This document shows, piece after piece, positions 1 through 9,347 of a stretch of DNA of 64,000 bases. Position 1 is the stretch's first letter; every line of letters starts with the position of its first letter. A program made the position numbers and the translations under genes. The stretch is from Endozoicomonas sp. SCSIO W0465. GTDB lineage: Bacteria; Pseudomonadota; Gammaproteobacteria; Pseudomonadales; Endozoicomonadaceae. Below the pieces are notes generated by a model. It saw only the letters and a list, made by a program, of their open reading frames with translations. It was not told the origin of the DNA and made no database searches. Where the stretch lies: assembly GCF_023716865.1 (NCBI RefSeq), contig NZ_CP092417.1, positions 4,442,001-4,506,000 of the forward strand, written 5' to 3'.

Positions 1-33
1 GGCCAGAATTTCAAACAGAGTCTTATCCATCAT
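1..33 (-). CDS. Trm112 family protein (YcaR-like), 5' end only
   Basis: The minus strand starts with two adjacent ATG codons and reads MDKTLFEILA before leaving the window. This is the usual beginning of the small (about 60 aa) Trm112/YcaR zinc-ribbon proteins, whose next residues are normally C-P-x-C. It lies directly downstream of lpxK, the same order as in Pseudomonas (lpxK, Trm112-like, kdsB). Only ten codons are visible, so the call rests on this short match and on gene order. Confidence 0.75.
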   Translation of the reverse strand, partial: MMDKTLFEILA

Positions 34-43
34 TTTTCCTCAG

Positions 44-1105
44 CTATAAGCCAGACGATACTGGCTTACGAGCTTCAATCATTGTCACCAGCCGCTCAAC
101 ACATGAGTCCGATACATGGGTCGTCACTGGCAGATACCAGTGCCTCTCGTCCGCAAAATCGGCGCATTTAACCGCATCCTTAGCGGTCATAATGACTGGA
201 AGATCATCATTGAAACAGACGTCTTCCCGCACAAATGAATGGTGATCAGGAAAGGGATGGCCAATAACATCGTATCCCAGTAAGCGCAGTGTATTAAAAA
301 AGCGCTCGGGATTGCCAATCCCGGCAACACCATGAACCCTGACGGTATCGGGAATCTGTTGCGAAATACCCGTCATACTGACCGGCGCCGAGGGTTCAAG
401 GAAAAAATAGTACAAATTTCCCTGCTCCTGAGGCTTCCTCCCCAGCACTTTTTCCATTTCCTCAGTCCTCACTGATAGCGAGGCATTATTGGTATTGACC
501 AGAATCATATCCACCTGATTCATTCTTTCCGGTGGCTCCCGAAGAGGGCCTGCGGGCAGACAGAGTTTGTTGCCAAACAAGCGGTCACCATCCATGACCA
601 ATAACTCTATATGCCGTTGCAGATTATAGTGCTGCAATCCATCATCTGCGATAATCAGATTACAGTCTGTCTGATCGCAGAGATACCGGGCCGCCTTTAC
701 ACGATCAACACCGACTACCAAAGGGACATTTAACTGCCGGGCCAGCATAACCGGCTCATCCCCTACCTTTGCCGGGTCTGACTCCGGCGTAACCGGTATC
801 GGTGTAACGCCAGTTTCCGCACCAAACCCACGGCTGATAATCCCCGGCCGGTAGCCCCTTCGCAGAAACTCCCGCACAAGGGCGGCAACCAGAGGGGTTT
901 TGCCGGTGCCTCCTACCGAAATATTACCCACCACAACGACGGGCACAGGTGGCGTCCACCGCGATGACTGCAGTAAACGCTGCTTTCTTCTCTCTGCCAG
1001 CAAGGAAAATAACCAACTGAGAGGCTTGAGCCAGCGAGTCCAGCCACCAGAAGGACAATACCAGGAGTCTGTAACTGATTGGCTGAAACGTTGCCAGAAC
1101 TTCAC
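44..1105 (-). CDS. lpxK: Tetraacyldisaccharide 4'-kinase
   Basis: LpxK phosphorylates the 4' position of the lipid A disaccharide precursor at the inner face of the cytoplasmic membrane, making lipid IVA. The 353-aa protein has the family length, a hydrophobic N-terminal segment (about residues 20-36) and a P-loop GGTGKT at residues 65-70, followed by the typical SRGFG and DDGLQH motifs. The start overlaps the exbD stop by 4 nt (ATGA), so the two are translationally coupled. Gene order comEC-exbB-exbD-lpxK-Trm112 is the Pseudomonas arrangement. A short inverted repeat (AAGCCAG/CTGGCTT) covers the end of the gene but lacks a T-tract. Confidence 0.95.
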   Translation of the reverse strand: MKFWQRFSQSVTDSWYCPSGGWTRWLKPLSWLFSLLAERRKQRLLQSSRWTPPVPVVVVGNISVGGTGKTPLVAALVREFLRRGYRPGIISRGFGAETGVTPIPVTPESDPAKVGDEPVMLARQLNVPLVVGVDRVKAARYLCDQTDCNLIIADDGLQHYNLQRHIELLVMDGDRLFGNKLCLPAGPLREPPERMNQVDMILVNTNNASLSVRTEEMEKVLGRKPQEQGNLYYFFLEPSAPVSMTGISQQIPDTVRVHGVAGIGNPERFFNTLRLLGYDVIGHPFPDHHSFVREDVCFNDDLPVIMTAKDAVKCADFADERHWYLPVTTHVSDSCVERLVTMIEARKPVSSGL

Positions 1106-1542
1106 TGATCAGACTCGGTGTCTTTTCGCGTGGTCATGCTCAGGTTGCTAAAACCCAGCTGTCCAGCCGCATCCATTGCCGTCACTACCGCCTGATAGGG
1201 CGTCTTGGCATCAGCGGTAATAATCAGAGGTACCTTGCTGTTCCCCTGGCTTACTTTACCCAGTGCCCGTTTGAGCGTATCCAGTTGCCCGTTAACCAGC
1301 CCCTGACCATCAACCGCAAAGTCGCCGGACTTACTGATGGTAATCTCAATCTGCTTCGGCTGCTGCTGCAATACTTCTCCGCTAGATTCCGGCAAGTCAA
1401 TAGCCAGATGGGTCTCCTTGGTGAAGGTGGTCGAGACCATAAAAAAAATCAGCAGCAGGAATACCACATCAATCAGCGGCGTCAGATTGATCGACACGTC
1501 CTCCTGATTGCCCCCTCTTCCACGAAAGCGCCGGAAATTCAT
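1102..1542 (-). CDS. exbD: Biopolymer transport protein ExbD/TolR family
   Basis: This 146-aa protein is the periplasm-facing partner of ExbB in a proton-driven energy-transducing complex for TonB- or Tol-type outer-membrane work. It has one N-terminal membrane helix (about residues 20-40) with the conserved proton-carrying Asp at residue 25 (TPLIDVVF), as in E. coli ExbD, and a soluble periplasmic domain. It overlaps exbB upstream and lpxK downstream by 4 nt each. As in Pseudomonas exbD2, no tonB gene is adjacent, so the transport partner cannot be named. Confidence 0.93.
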   Translation of the reverse strand: MNFRRFRGRGGNQEDVSINLTPLIDVVFLLLIFFMVSTTFTKETHLAIDLPESSGEVLQQQPKQIEITISKSGDFAVDGQGLVNGQLDTLKRALGKVSQGNSKVPLIITADAKTPYQAVVTAMDAAGQLGFSNLSMTTRKDTESDQ

Positions 1543-2219
1543 TTTTTTCTGGCCCCGCTGCCCAGAGCGGATGAAAAGCCCTGAGCGGATGAAAAGCCCT
1601 GAGCGGCAGATCCCTTGCGCTCACCCTGCAGCACTTCAACCAGCTTGATCGCATCCTGTTCCATAGCAACCACCAGCTCGTCAATACGTCGGGTAAAATA
1701 ACGGTGAAAGATCAAAGCCGGAATAGCCACGGTCAAACCCGCCGCCGTGGTGATCAATGCCTTGGAAATCCCGCCAGCAAGTACGCCGGCATTACCCGTG
1801 CCTTCAACCATCAGCACGGTAAAGACATCAATCATACCGATAACGGTACCCAGCAGACCAAGCAGCGGAGCAATCGCAGCAATGGTGCCCAGGGTATTGA
1901 GATAACGTTCAAGGTCGTGAATCACCTTGCCAGCCTGCTCTTCAATACTCTCTTTCATAATTTCCCGGCCACTGCGGGCATTCGTCAACCCGGCAGCCAA
2001 GATCTCACCCAATGGTGATCCGGCTCTCAGCTGATCCAGCTTTCGATTGTCCAGTCCATTACTTTTGATCCATTTCCACACTTGAGAAAGGGTATTTTTC
2101 GGTGCAATACGAGAGGGTCTCAACGTCCAGAGCCGCTCGAAGATGATTGCCATGGCAATGACCGAGGACAGTAGGATAGGCACCATCAGCCAACCACCGG
2201 ATTTCACCAGTTCGAACAC
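1539..2219 (-). CDS. exbB: MotA/TolQ/ExbB proton channel family protein
   Basis: This 226-aa membrane protein forms the proton channel with ExbD. It has an N-terminal helix (about residues 8-26) and two C-terminal helices around a GLLGTVIGM motif typical of the MotA/TolQ/ExbB family. The gene heads the exbB-exbD-lpxK run. Its last about 20 codons contain a perfect 18-bp tandem duplication that repeats SAQGFS, which gives a variable-looking tail outside the conserved domain. Confidence 0.93.
   Translation of the reverse strand: MFELVKSGGWLMVPILLSSVIAMAIIFERLWTLRPSRIAPKNTLSQVWKWIKSNGLDNRKLDQLRAGSPLGEILAAGLTNARSGREIMKESIEEQAGKVIHDLERYLNTLGTIAAIAPLLGLLGTVIGMIDVFTVLMVEGTGNAGVLAGGISKALITTAAGLTVAIPALIFHRYFTRRIDELVVAMEQDAIKLVEVLQGERKGSAAQGFSSAQGFSSALGSGARKK
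1565..1606. repeat. 18-bp tandem repeat in the exbB 3' end
   Basis: The unit GAGCGGATGAAAAGCCCT occurs twice in direct succession, followed by a 6-nt partial third copy. The unit length is a multiple of three, so gain or loss of copies would keep the exbB frame and change only its C-terminal tail. Confidence 0.85.
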
Positions 2220-2357
2220 AATAATCTTCCCTTACAGTGACAGATTCATGGTTGCCGGAATTATCTAATCAGGTATGCCAGCTTCCAAGGCTATTAGCAT
2301 GACTGTATCACAGAGATTGGCACCATTTAAGCAGTAACTGTTCGCTTTGAGATAGTG

Positions 2358-4652
2358 TTAGCGCCACCAGTAGCGAGAGTGCGTTTTACGGTACGCTGAA
2401 ACCTTGATATTGCCGCTGCCAAGGGTAAAAGAAAGAGAGCCGTCTTCAGCGGTATTAAAGGTTTCTGCCCCTGAGTTTTGCACTCGAGCCACGGTTTCCG
2501 GGGCAGGATGACCGAAGCGATTAGCAAAGCCAGATGAAAAAATAATCGCACCGGGCTGCACAATCGATAGGAACTCGGAACTGCTCGAAAAACGGCTGCC
2601 ATGGTGCGCAGCTACCAGCACACTGGCTTTGAGTTCAGTGCCCTGCTCTATTAACCGTTTCTCAACTCGCCCACTAATGTCTCCGGGCAATAGAAGACTG
2701 TCTGTCCCTGCTGTCACTTTCAGCACACAGGATGAATCATTGCTACGCCGATAATCACCACCGGCCAGTACCTGAAAGTAAACTCCGTCCCATATCCAGT
2801 GATCGCCAGGTTGGCATTTAACCCATTCTTTCTCAAGGCCAGGCAATCTTGTACCACTGACAACCGGCACGTCCGGATATCTGGAAAGCAGCGATGGCAA
2901 ACCACCCGAATGATCCTGATCACCATGAGAAATCATAATGCGATCAATTTGGGTCACGCCGGATTTGGCCAATGCTGGAAGGATAACACTCTCTGCCGCT
3001 GACATTTTTTCTGAGAAGCGGTCTCCGGTGTCGTAAACCATTAAGTGCTGATGCGTTCTGATAAGCACAGATAACCCCTGTCCTACATCCAGAACCGTCA
3101 CTTCAGCCTGGCCTGCCGGTATCACCAGTGGTTTTGAGCAGAACGACGGCATCAGCATCACGGGGGCAAGCCAGCGCAAGCGCAGAGTTGCCGGGGCTAT
3201 CAACAGCAACATGCCCGCAACAGCCAGAAAGAGGTCAGGCCAGGAAAGCCCCTGTTGTGGCGGGATAAGAACCATCAAACCAGACACCCACGTTAACCCC
3301 GATTGAAACCCCGTCACCAGGCAATCAAGCCCTGCAATAATAAAGCTGGCAACCTCAGGCAAGGCATATTGAACAAGTGCACTGAACAGCAATAAAGGAA
3401 CGACCGCAATGCCGATCAGTGGAATGGCCAGAAGATTGACCAGGGGAGACAGTGGTGATACCGGCTGGCCATTAAACAGCAGCAAAGGTGTCAAGAGTAC
3501 AAACACCAACCATTGAGGCTTCAATACTGTTGCCCACCAGCTCCCCCTGTTCCGACGCCCGGCCATACCGAAGAGGAGTGCGGCAACGGCAATGAAAGAG
3601 TACCAGAATCCATTGCTCGTTATGGCAAGAGGGTCAATAGCAAGCACTGCCGCCAAGGCCAGCAACCAAAGTGTTAAGGGAGAAGCTCTGATGCCCACCG
3701 ATGGAGCCAACAACGCTGCGAACGTCATTACCAGGGCACGCTGGACCGGCACACTGAACCCGGCCAACAAAGCATAAAATAACGCAAACAACAGGCCTGT
3801 CAGCACCTTGACCACAGGTAATGGCACTGTTCGCAGTGGAATCCCCCCAAACCGCCCGACAATGGTTGCCAGAGAAAAACCTAACCAGGCCATAAGACCG
3901 ATGTGCAGACCGGAAATCACCATCAAATGAGTCGTTCCCGTTTCATTGAACATCTGCCATTGCTGTGTATTGATTGCTGTTTTATCGCCCAGCAGGAGTG
4001 CCGAGAAAATACCTCTGTTGTCATCGGATACCACCGAGTACAGCCATTGCCTCAAATGGGCCCTTACCTGCTGAAGACGGTATACCCCTGTGACCTGCTC
4101 ATTGAGTAATGCCCCGGACTTCACGTACCCCGTGGCCTGTATTCCCTGACGCAATAGCCAGGCCTCATAATCAAAAGCACCCGGGCTTGAAAAACCATGG
4201 GGTTGACGCAACCTCACCGTTATATGCCAGGTCTGTCCAGCCTGTAAATATGGCGCTTCATACCAACTGAGCCTGACCTTCCCGGGGTATTGGCCGGACT
4301 CTGAATGACTGACTGCAAAGTCAAAACGCGTGGCCATTCCAGTTATCACCGGCAGACTGGCAACCTTTCCCACAATATCGATATCCCGCCCCTGAACATG
4401 GCCATCAAGACGAGTGAACGCATAGTGCGTTGCATATAATGAGCTGACGAGCGCTCCTGCCAGAAGAGGTAGAAGCCACCAGTGCACCCGCAAACCATTA
4501 GCTGGCAATAAAATCCAGAGAAACAGCATGAACAGTGGCAAACTGATTGACAGCAGGACTGACAGACTAAAGGTCTGCGAAACCAGACTGATGGACAGTG
4601 CAAAAATAAGCAATCCCTTTGCTGGCTTTACTGTCGGGTGAGTGTTATCCAC
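2358..4652 (-). CDS. comEC: DNA internalisation competence protein ComEC/Rec2
   Basis: ComEC forms the inner-membrane channel for single-stranded DNA uptake in natural transformation. At 764 aa it has full family length: N-terminal hydrophobic segments, the competence domain with GLHIGLMAW and many membrane helices, and a C-terminal metallo-beta-lactamase-like domain with SHGDQDHSGG around residue 575 and a later AAHHGS motif. The metal-binding motif appears intact. Its position upstream of exbBD-lpxK matches Pseudomonas. No other competence gene is in the window. Confidence 0.94.
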   Translation of the reverse strand: MDNTHPTVKPAKGLLIFALSISLVSQTFSLSVLLSISLPLFMLFLWILLPANGLRVHWWLLPLLAGALVSSLYATHYAFTRLDGHVQGRDIDIVGKVASLPVITGMATRFDFAVSHSESGQYPGKVRLSWYEAPYLQAGQTWHITVRLRQPHGFSSPGAFDYEAWLLRQGIQATGYVKSGALLNEQVTGVYRLQQVRAHLRQWLYSVVSDDNRGIFSALLLGDKTAINTQQWQMFNETGTTHLMVISGLHIGLMAWLGFSLATIVGRFGGIPLRTVPLPVVKVLTGLLFALFYALLAGFSVPVQRALVMTFAALLAPSVGIRASPLTLWLLALAAVLAIDPLAITSNGFWYSFIAVAALLFGMAGRRNRGSWWATVLKPQWLVFVLLTPLLLFNGQPVSPLSPLVNLLAIPLIGIAVVPLLLFSALVQYALPEVASFIIAGLDCLVTGFQSGLTWVSGLMVLIPPQQGLSWPDLFLAVAGMLLLIAPATLRLRWLAPVMLMPSFCSKPLVIPAGQAEVTVLDVGQGLSVLIRTHQHLMVYDTGDRFSEKMSAAESVILPALAKSGVTQIDRIMISHGDQDHSGGLPSLLSRYPDVPVVSGTRLPGLEKEWVKCQPGDHWIWDGVYFQVLAGGDYRRSNDSSCVLKVTAGTDSLLLPGDISGRVEKRLIEQGTELKASVLVAAHHGSRFSSSSEFLSIVQPGAIIFSSGFANRFGHPAPETVARVQNSGAETFNTAEDGSLSFTLGSGNIKVSAYRKTHSRYWWR

Positions 4653-4967
4653 GTAGTCTTGCCTGCCATTTCAGTGCATAATTCCCGGCCTTACTCACTC
4701 GAGGTATTGTGTTGCTCTACCTTCAATGGCAGTCATTACCCTGTGACATGATCAACAACTCTTTATCTGAAAAGCGACATGTAATGGCCGATGAAAAGCA
4801 GCAAGCATAGATGAATTTCAGACAGATAAAACCAACCCCGCATTTGGGGAAAGTGCAAGCAAGACTTTCATACTGAAAAGCTGGCAGCCTCTACAGACCA
4901 TGAACTAAAGTCATAGCTTAGAGCATGATGAGTTGATGTAACGATAGCTGTAACATAGTGGAAAGAT
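4653..4967. other. Intergenic region between comEC and the DUF2062 gene
   Basis: This 315-bp divergent spacer must carry the start signals for both flanking genes. I see no RNA gene or repeat in it. A GGAAAG ribosome-binding sequence precedes the ATG of the plus-strand gene. Confidence 0.5.
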
Positions 4968-5501
4968 ATGGCGAAAAAACTGATTAAAAGGTATTTGCCG
5001 GAACCAAAAACCATCAAGGAAAATCGCCACCTGCGGTTTCTGGGGTCTGCATTATATGATGCAAACCTGTGGCAACTGAATCGCCGCTCTGCCGCTGCCG
5101 CATTTTTTGTCGGTATATTTGTTGCGTTTATTCCCATGCCTTTCCAAATGGTTCTGGCGGCATGTCTGGCCATTGTTTTTCGTTGCAACCTTCCTCTTTC
5201 CGTAGCACTGGTCTGGATTACGAACCCATTGACCATGCCCGCCATATTCTATTTTACATACAAAATCGGCTGTTTTATCCTTCAGACACCCGTAAGCGAG
5301 GCTTCCTTTGAACTGACGATTCAGGGCTTGGGTGCTGGACTTGCCCGTGTCTGGAAGCCTCTTTATCTGGGGTCGCTGGTGTCAGGCGTTGTGCTTGGTT
5401 TTATCAGTTATCTGTTGATTCGGGCGGCCTGGCGCTGGAATGTTGTCGTCAACTGGCATCAAAGAAATAAACGTCGCTCCCGAGCCGATCCATTCAACTA
5501 A
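4968..5501 (+). CDS. DUF2062 domain-containing membrane protein
   Basis: This 177-aa protein of unknown function has an N-terminal cytoplasmic stretch, then two hydrophobic segments joined by a conserved-looking FIPMPFQM...TNPLTMPAIFY pattern typical of DUF2062, and a last helix near residues 130-150. DUF2062 genes often sit beside comEC in Pseudomonas-type genomes, which agrees with the location here. It is preceded by GGAAAG and an ATG. The biochemical role is not established. Confidence 0.88.
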   Translation: MAKKLIKRYLPEPKTIKENRHLRFLGSALYDANLWQLNRRSAAAAFFVGIFVAFIPMPFQMVLAACLAIVFRCNLPLSVALVWITNPLTMPAIFYFTYKIGCFILQTPVSEASFELTIQGLGAGLARVWKPLYLGSLVSGVVLGFISYLLIRAAWRWNVVVNWHQRNKRRSRADPFN

Positions 5502-5535
5502 CGGCTATTCAAATATCTCTAGAGAAAAAAGCCCC

Positions 5536-5841
5536 ATGCAAAGAAGTTTTCAAAAGCGCCAGCCAAAACTGGAAGGTCGTGGTTTGCTTGAAGCTATCAA
5601 TACCGATGGCCCTCACAGCGACTGGCTGGGGATGCCAGATTACTATATCCATACTCTGACTGTCGCCGGCGATGATTACAAATATCTGTCGGCAGACAAG
5701 CAACTGGATGTCAACATTGGCGATACGGTTGTCTTCAGGTATCAGGAAATCGGCAAGACTGAACACAAGGAAAAGCGCATTGATAAGCGCTCCCTTGGTC
5801 TCTACATTGACCCAAGCCAATACCTTCAGGAATCGCCCTGA
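5536..5841 (+). CDS. Small conserved-looking protein of unknown function
   Basis: The 101-aa product starts at ATG 5536, 34 nt after the DUF2062 stop; an upstream in-frame start would overlap the preceding gene by about 60 nt and is less likely. It is basic at its N-terminus and polar, with no signal peptide or membrane helix. A segment reading DVNIGDTVVFRYQEIGK suggests a small beta-barrel, but I do not recognise a family. It probably shares a transcript with the upstream gene. Confidence 0.6.
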   Translation: MQRSFQKRQPKLEGRGLLEAINTDGPHSDWLGMPDYYIHTLTVAGDDYKYLSADKQLDVNIGDTVVFRYQEIGKTEHKEKRIDKRSLGLYIDPSQYLQESP

Positions 5842-6178
5842 AGCCCACCTGCAAAGAAAACCGTTTGCACCGGGTGAATCCAGCGTCCAGACGGTTTATT
5901 ACTGACAAAAGATCATTCTGAAATGGAGTAACAGTTCTTACCCATCAAAGACTCACCAGGCCCTTTACTGCTGGATTGTATACCGCCTTAAATGATTGAC
6001 TGCGCCTGTTCAATTTAAGCAATAACAAGGAACTAAATGGCATAAAAAGCAGACGATATCTTCATTAACGTATTTCATTGACAGGAGCCAACAATTTACA
6101 GTGCAGATCACACTGCTGATTTTCTTAACCCGACACCTCATTCTTTGAAGGCCTTGGTTTTTTTATGTTGCACTCAAC
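5842..6178. other. Intergenic region, convergent gene ends
   Basis: This 337-bp region separates the ends of two convergent genes. A 7-bp inverted repeat (AAACCGT/ACGGTTT, about 5857-5897) has a long loop and no T-tract, so it is at best a weak terminator. I see no ORF worth annotating. Confidence 0.4.
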
Positions 6179-9100
6179 CTACTCTTCCTGTCCCTCCAGC
6201 ACTTGCTCTATTGCAACCATATTGATTGCTGACTCGGCGACTTCACCTTGAAAGCTATCCTGAGCAACACCATTTGACCGGCATAATGAACGCAAATCGC
6301 TTGCCGCATAAGAAAAGGGGGCCTTAGCCAAAGCCCATCCTGTTTCGCCGTTTTTCATTGCCCTTGCAATATTGACTGCACCATAAACAACAGCTCCTCC
6401 TATAGTAATACCCCCAAGAATCCCTAAACCTATAACCCCTTCCATAGAAAGGGTCTGTGTTTCTTGTGGCACCTGAAAATCCGATGGCATGTCTTTGTGA
6501 GCCAGCCCATGAGGAATGCTGTGTTTCACCGTCTTGTCTTCACCAATCACGGGGCTGAACGGTGAAGTCTGGGCTGCCTGAGCGGAAAGAGTCGGTTTAG
6601 ACGAAGTGCTTGATAAAGCTGAATGCGACGAGGTCTTTGATGCAAAAGTAGCAGGTTGTGATGTCTGAAGAACCGGGTTGTGAGTAGCATTTGGCAAACA
6701 CGCATCAACACAGCTTGCGGCTTCACAGTGTTTATTGACAAGCTTGTCATTAATTTTGACATGACAAGCTGTGACATTTTTGATCTCAGGATCGCCAGTG
6801 ATAGATGCTGCAGCAACTTTTGCGTTGCCATGACCGTCATCCAATGTACGTACACTTCCCCCACAAGCAAGAATATTTGATAGTTGAGAAGTATCTTCAA
6901 GAACACTGGCGCCCACTGCTGCACTGGCCATCTTCCCTTTTGCTTCAATATGGCTACAGAAAGCTCGAATATTCTCGACTTTAGCGCTGTCTGAAAGTTT
7001 ACCAGCCCCAACCGCTGAATGACTGGATCGGCCTGAACCGATTATATAGTTATTTTTACTAACAACACCATCAACCCGGCTATCGCTTCCTGCAAAACCT
7101 GCCCCTGCCGCTGCGTAAGCACTGTTACCCCTGGCAATAATGGTTGAGTCTTGGACCTGAGTATTTTGCAGCACTGCATTACCCGTCAGTTCCCCTGCTC
7201 CCCCCGCATTGCCATTGGCTTCACAGGATTGAACTGTGCTGTTATTTACCCGGGTATTGGTAATAAAACCATTGCCTGCAGCCTGACCAACAGAGAAGCC
7301 AGCATCTGAATCACTGGCAGTTGTTGTAATATTCGAGAAGTTAATAGTCGTGTTATCAACACGCGCATTACCTGCAATATTTCCAGCACCGCCACCAGCG
7401 TCTGAATCAAGGCCTTGAGTTAAAAGATGGCAGTTAGTTAATGTCGTATGGCTAACTCTGGTATTGTCTCTGAGTATTCCGGCCCCACCGCCAATATCGC
7501 TGTTTCGTCCGTAAGAAATTAGATGGCTGTCGGCCGCATTTGCGCCCTTAATTATGGTATCGCCGGACGAGTATCCGGCCCCGAATCCTATGTGGGAAGA
7601 AACTCCATGAGTAGATATACTCAGGTGATCAGCCTCAGTGTTGGACACCTCTACACGCCCCTCAATCTTACCTGCTGCCCCCCCGCTATTCGAATGACTA
7701 CTCCCGGTGGATAAAGTACAGTTAGCTGAATGGGTATTAGTAATTTGAACCTTCTGTTTAGCAGCACCGACCCCAATAGCTACATTGGCATTTTGCCCAA
7801 AACTGTTGATACTGGAGCCATCAACTTTGGAATTAAAAACTTTAAGATTTTCTTCAGCCTTACCAACAATCACACCCGCATCTGAATAAGAAATACGGGT
7901 AATAATTCTGACATTTCGGGCAACAGTATTTCGTATTTCTGTGTTGCCACTCGCGTATCCAGCCACACCACCGACATTTTGATTGTGACATGTTTCGTCA
8001 TAATGAGAGGTACATGAGCTTTCCAGATTGATATCGGTCAGTGTGGATGATTCAATTTTTACGTTTCCCAAGGCTTTACCCACCACAGCAGACGCTCTTG
8101 AACCCCCATACTTAACAATAACGGAAGAGCCACTGACATTGCTGCCTGAAACGATTGAATATCCTTCTGCAATACCGGCAATTAAGCCCACTTGCTCTTT
8201 TCTGGAAGCATCTATTCTGCAGTTATTCACTTGATTGCCGGACATCTGTACTCCGCCACTTGCTTGCCCAACAATTAAACCAAGGCCCTGTTCAGGGGGG
8301 TATTGCCATGTTTTTTTATCCGTAGTAACGACTGAATTTGCCACTTGGTTACTTGTAAAAAATGCTGATTCCTTTGCTGCACAGGCAATAAAACCCCGGT
8401 GCCTGTTAGGTTCTCGTTCGCCAATATTCATGTGTGAATGAGTGATAACAACCTTTTTCACCGAACCATCGCAGCTGACTGTGTCAAACAAACAATCTGT
8501 CAATCCGGAAATTGTCGTGCCATTACCATAATAGGTGCCAAGAAAAGGTTGCTCTTGACTGCCTATTGCTTGAAATTCATCACCAGTAACATGAATAGGA
8601 CTTGTTTGTATATAATTCCCATTCAATGGCAGATGTTCCTTTTTCCCAATTTGTTGCAGTGTTGCAGCATCGTTAATTTCAATTGGACCTCGGGAAACAG
8701 AATGAGCAGCACTGCCAACAATATGGGTCATCATAGCCATAGGCACTGCTAATAATCTGTTATTATTGATAAACTCCAAGCCGCTAATCAGCAAGTTAGC
8801 ACTAGGTGAGACAGTTTTTATTACTGACTTGGCAAATACCTCAGGCTGAAAATCAAACTGTATCCCATCACCATCATTCTGCTGATGATAACCATGATGA
8901 GGGTTAATTGACCGGACAAATTCATAACCACAATTAAATATTGTCGATAAAAGTGAAGCCTTTGGATTTTGCGTGTTCTCAGTGGAGCAGCTTGCTTCAC
9001 CCATAGAACAGCGGGGTAAAGAGTTAGATATTGCACCTTGTTGCATTGTTTTTAATAACTCCTCTAATTGATAAACCCAACTTCCGCTCTGATGAACCAT
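6179..9100 (-). CDS. Large repeat protein, predicted beta-helix, with C-terminal membrane segment
   Basis: The 973-aa protein has about 20 degenerate repeats of roughly 38-42 residues between residues about 150 and 760. Each contains a Gly/Ala-rich turn (for example GGAAG, GFGAG, GGGAG), a short V-x-N-T strand and an N/S-x-x-I/V strand. The spacing recalls GLUG-type or right-handed beta-helix proteins. There is no N-terminal signal peptide. A Pro/Ser/Thr-rich linker (about 770-860) is followed by one strong hydrophobic helix rich in Gly (about 888-912) and a 58-residue tail. A Fur-box-like site lies about 85 bp upstream of the ATG. An iron-regulated surface, inclusion-membrane or secreted effector role is possible but not shown by sequence. 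Confidence 0.8.
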   Translation of the reverse strand: MVHQSGSWVYQLEELLKTMQQGAISNSLPRCSMGEASCSTENTQNPKASLLSTIFNCGYEFVRSINPHHGYHQQNDGDGIQFDFQPEVFAKSVIKTVSPSANLLISGLEFINNNRLLAVPMAMMTHIVGSAAHSVSRGPIEINDAATLQQIGKKEHLPLNGNYIQTSPIHVTGDEFQAIGSQEQPFLGTYYGNGTTISGLTDCLFDTVSCDGSVKKVVITHSHMNIGEREPNRHRGFIACAAKESAFFTSNQVANSVVTTDKKTWQYPPEQGLGLIVGQASGGVQMSGNQVNNCRIDASRKEQVGLIAGIAEGYSIVSGSNVSGSSVIVKYGGSRASAVVGKALGNVKIESSTLTDINLESSCTSHYDETCHNQNVGGVAGYASGNTEIRNTVARNVRIITRISYSDAGVIVGKAEENLKVFNSKVDGSSINSFGQNANVAIGVGAAKQKVQITNTHSANCTLSTGSSHSNSGGAAGKIEGRVEVSNTEADHLSISTHGVSSHIGFGAGYSSGDTIIKGANAADSHLISYGRNSDIGGGAGILRDNTRVSHTTLTNCHLLTQGLDSDAGGGAGNIAGNARVDNTTINFSNITTTASDSDAGFSVGQAAGNGFITNTRVNNSTVQSCEANGNAGGAGELTGNAVLQNTQVQDSTIIARGNSAYAAAGAGFAGSDSRVDGVVSKNNYIIGSGRSSHSAVGAGKLSDSAKVENIRAFCSHIEAKGKMASAAVGASVLEDTSQLSNILACGGSVRTLDDGHGNAKVAAASITGDPEIKNVTACHVKINDKLVNKHCEAASCVDACLPNATHNPVLQTSQPATFASKTSSHSALSSTSSKPTLSAQAAQTSPFSPVIGEDKTVKHSIPHGLAHKDMPSDFQVPQETQTLSMEGVIGLGILGGITIGGAVVYGAVNIARAMKNGETGWALAKAPFSYAASDLRSLCRSNGVAQDSFQGEVAESAINMVAIEQVLEGQEE

Positions 9101-9183
9101 ATAAATTCAACCTTATTAAAATAAGCGTTAAGTAAGTGCCAGACTGAAAGCTATCGATCTATCTTAGGCAAACTGAATACACA

Positions 9184-9198
9184 TGATAATCATTCTCA
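9184..9198 (-). promoter_or_regulatory. Putative Fur box upstream of the repeat-protein gene
   Basis: On the minus strand TGAGAATGATTATCA matches 13 of the 14 fixed positions of the Fur 7-1-7 inverted repeat (TGATAATNATTATCA). It lies 84-98 bp upstream of the ATG at 9100, a normal operator position. The plus-strand side leads into a MITE and then the disrupted 9587 gene, so the repeat-protein gene is the likelier target. Confidence 0.75.
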
Positions 9199-9347
9199 TT
9201 CAGACTAGTGCATTCTAAAAATATTGCCTTTATTTTTTTGCAATAGTTCGACAATACTGAGAGCCTGGCTAAAATAGTTGTGACTTGGATCGTGCAAAAA
9301 CTTGCTAAAACACACTTACCAAATCCTGTAAACAAAGAAAAAAGTGA

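Noticed and set aside
44..70. Inverted repeat at the lpxK stop as terminator
   Set aside because: The 7-bp stem has no T-run and the next gene begins only 11 bp later in the same direction.
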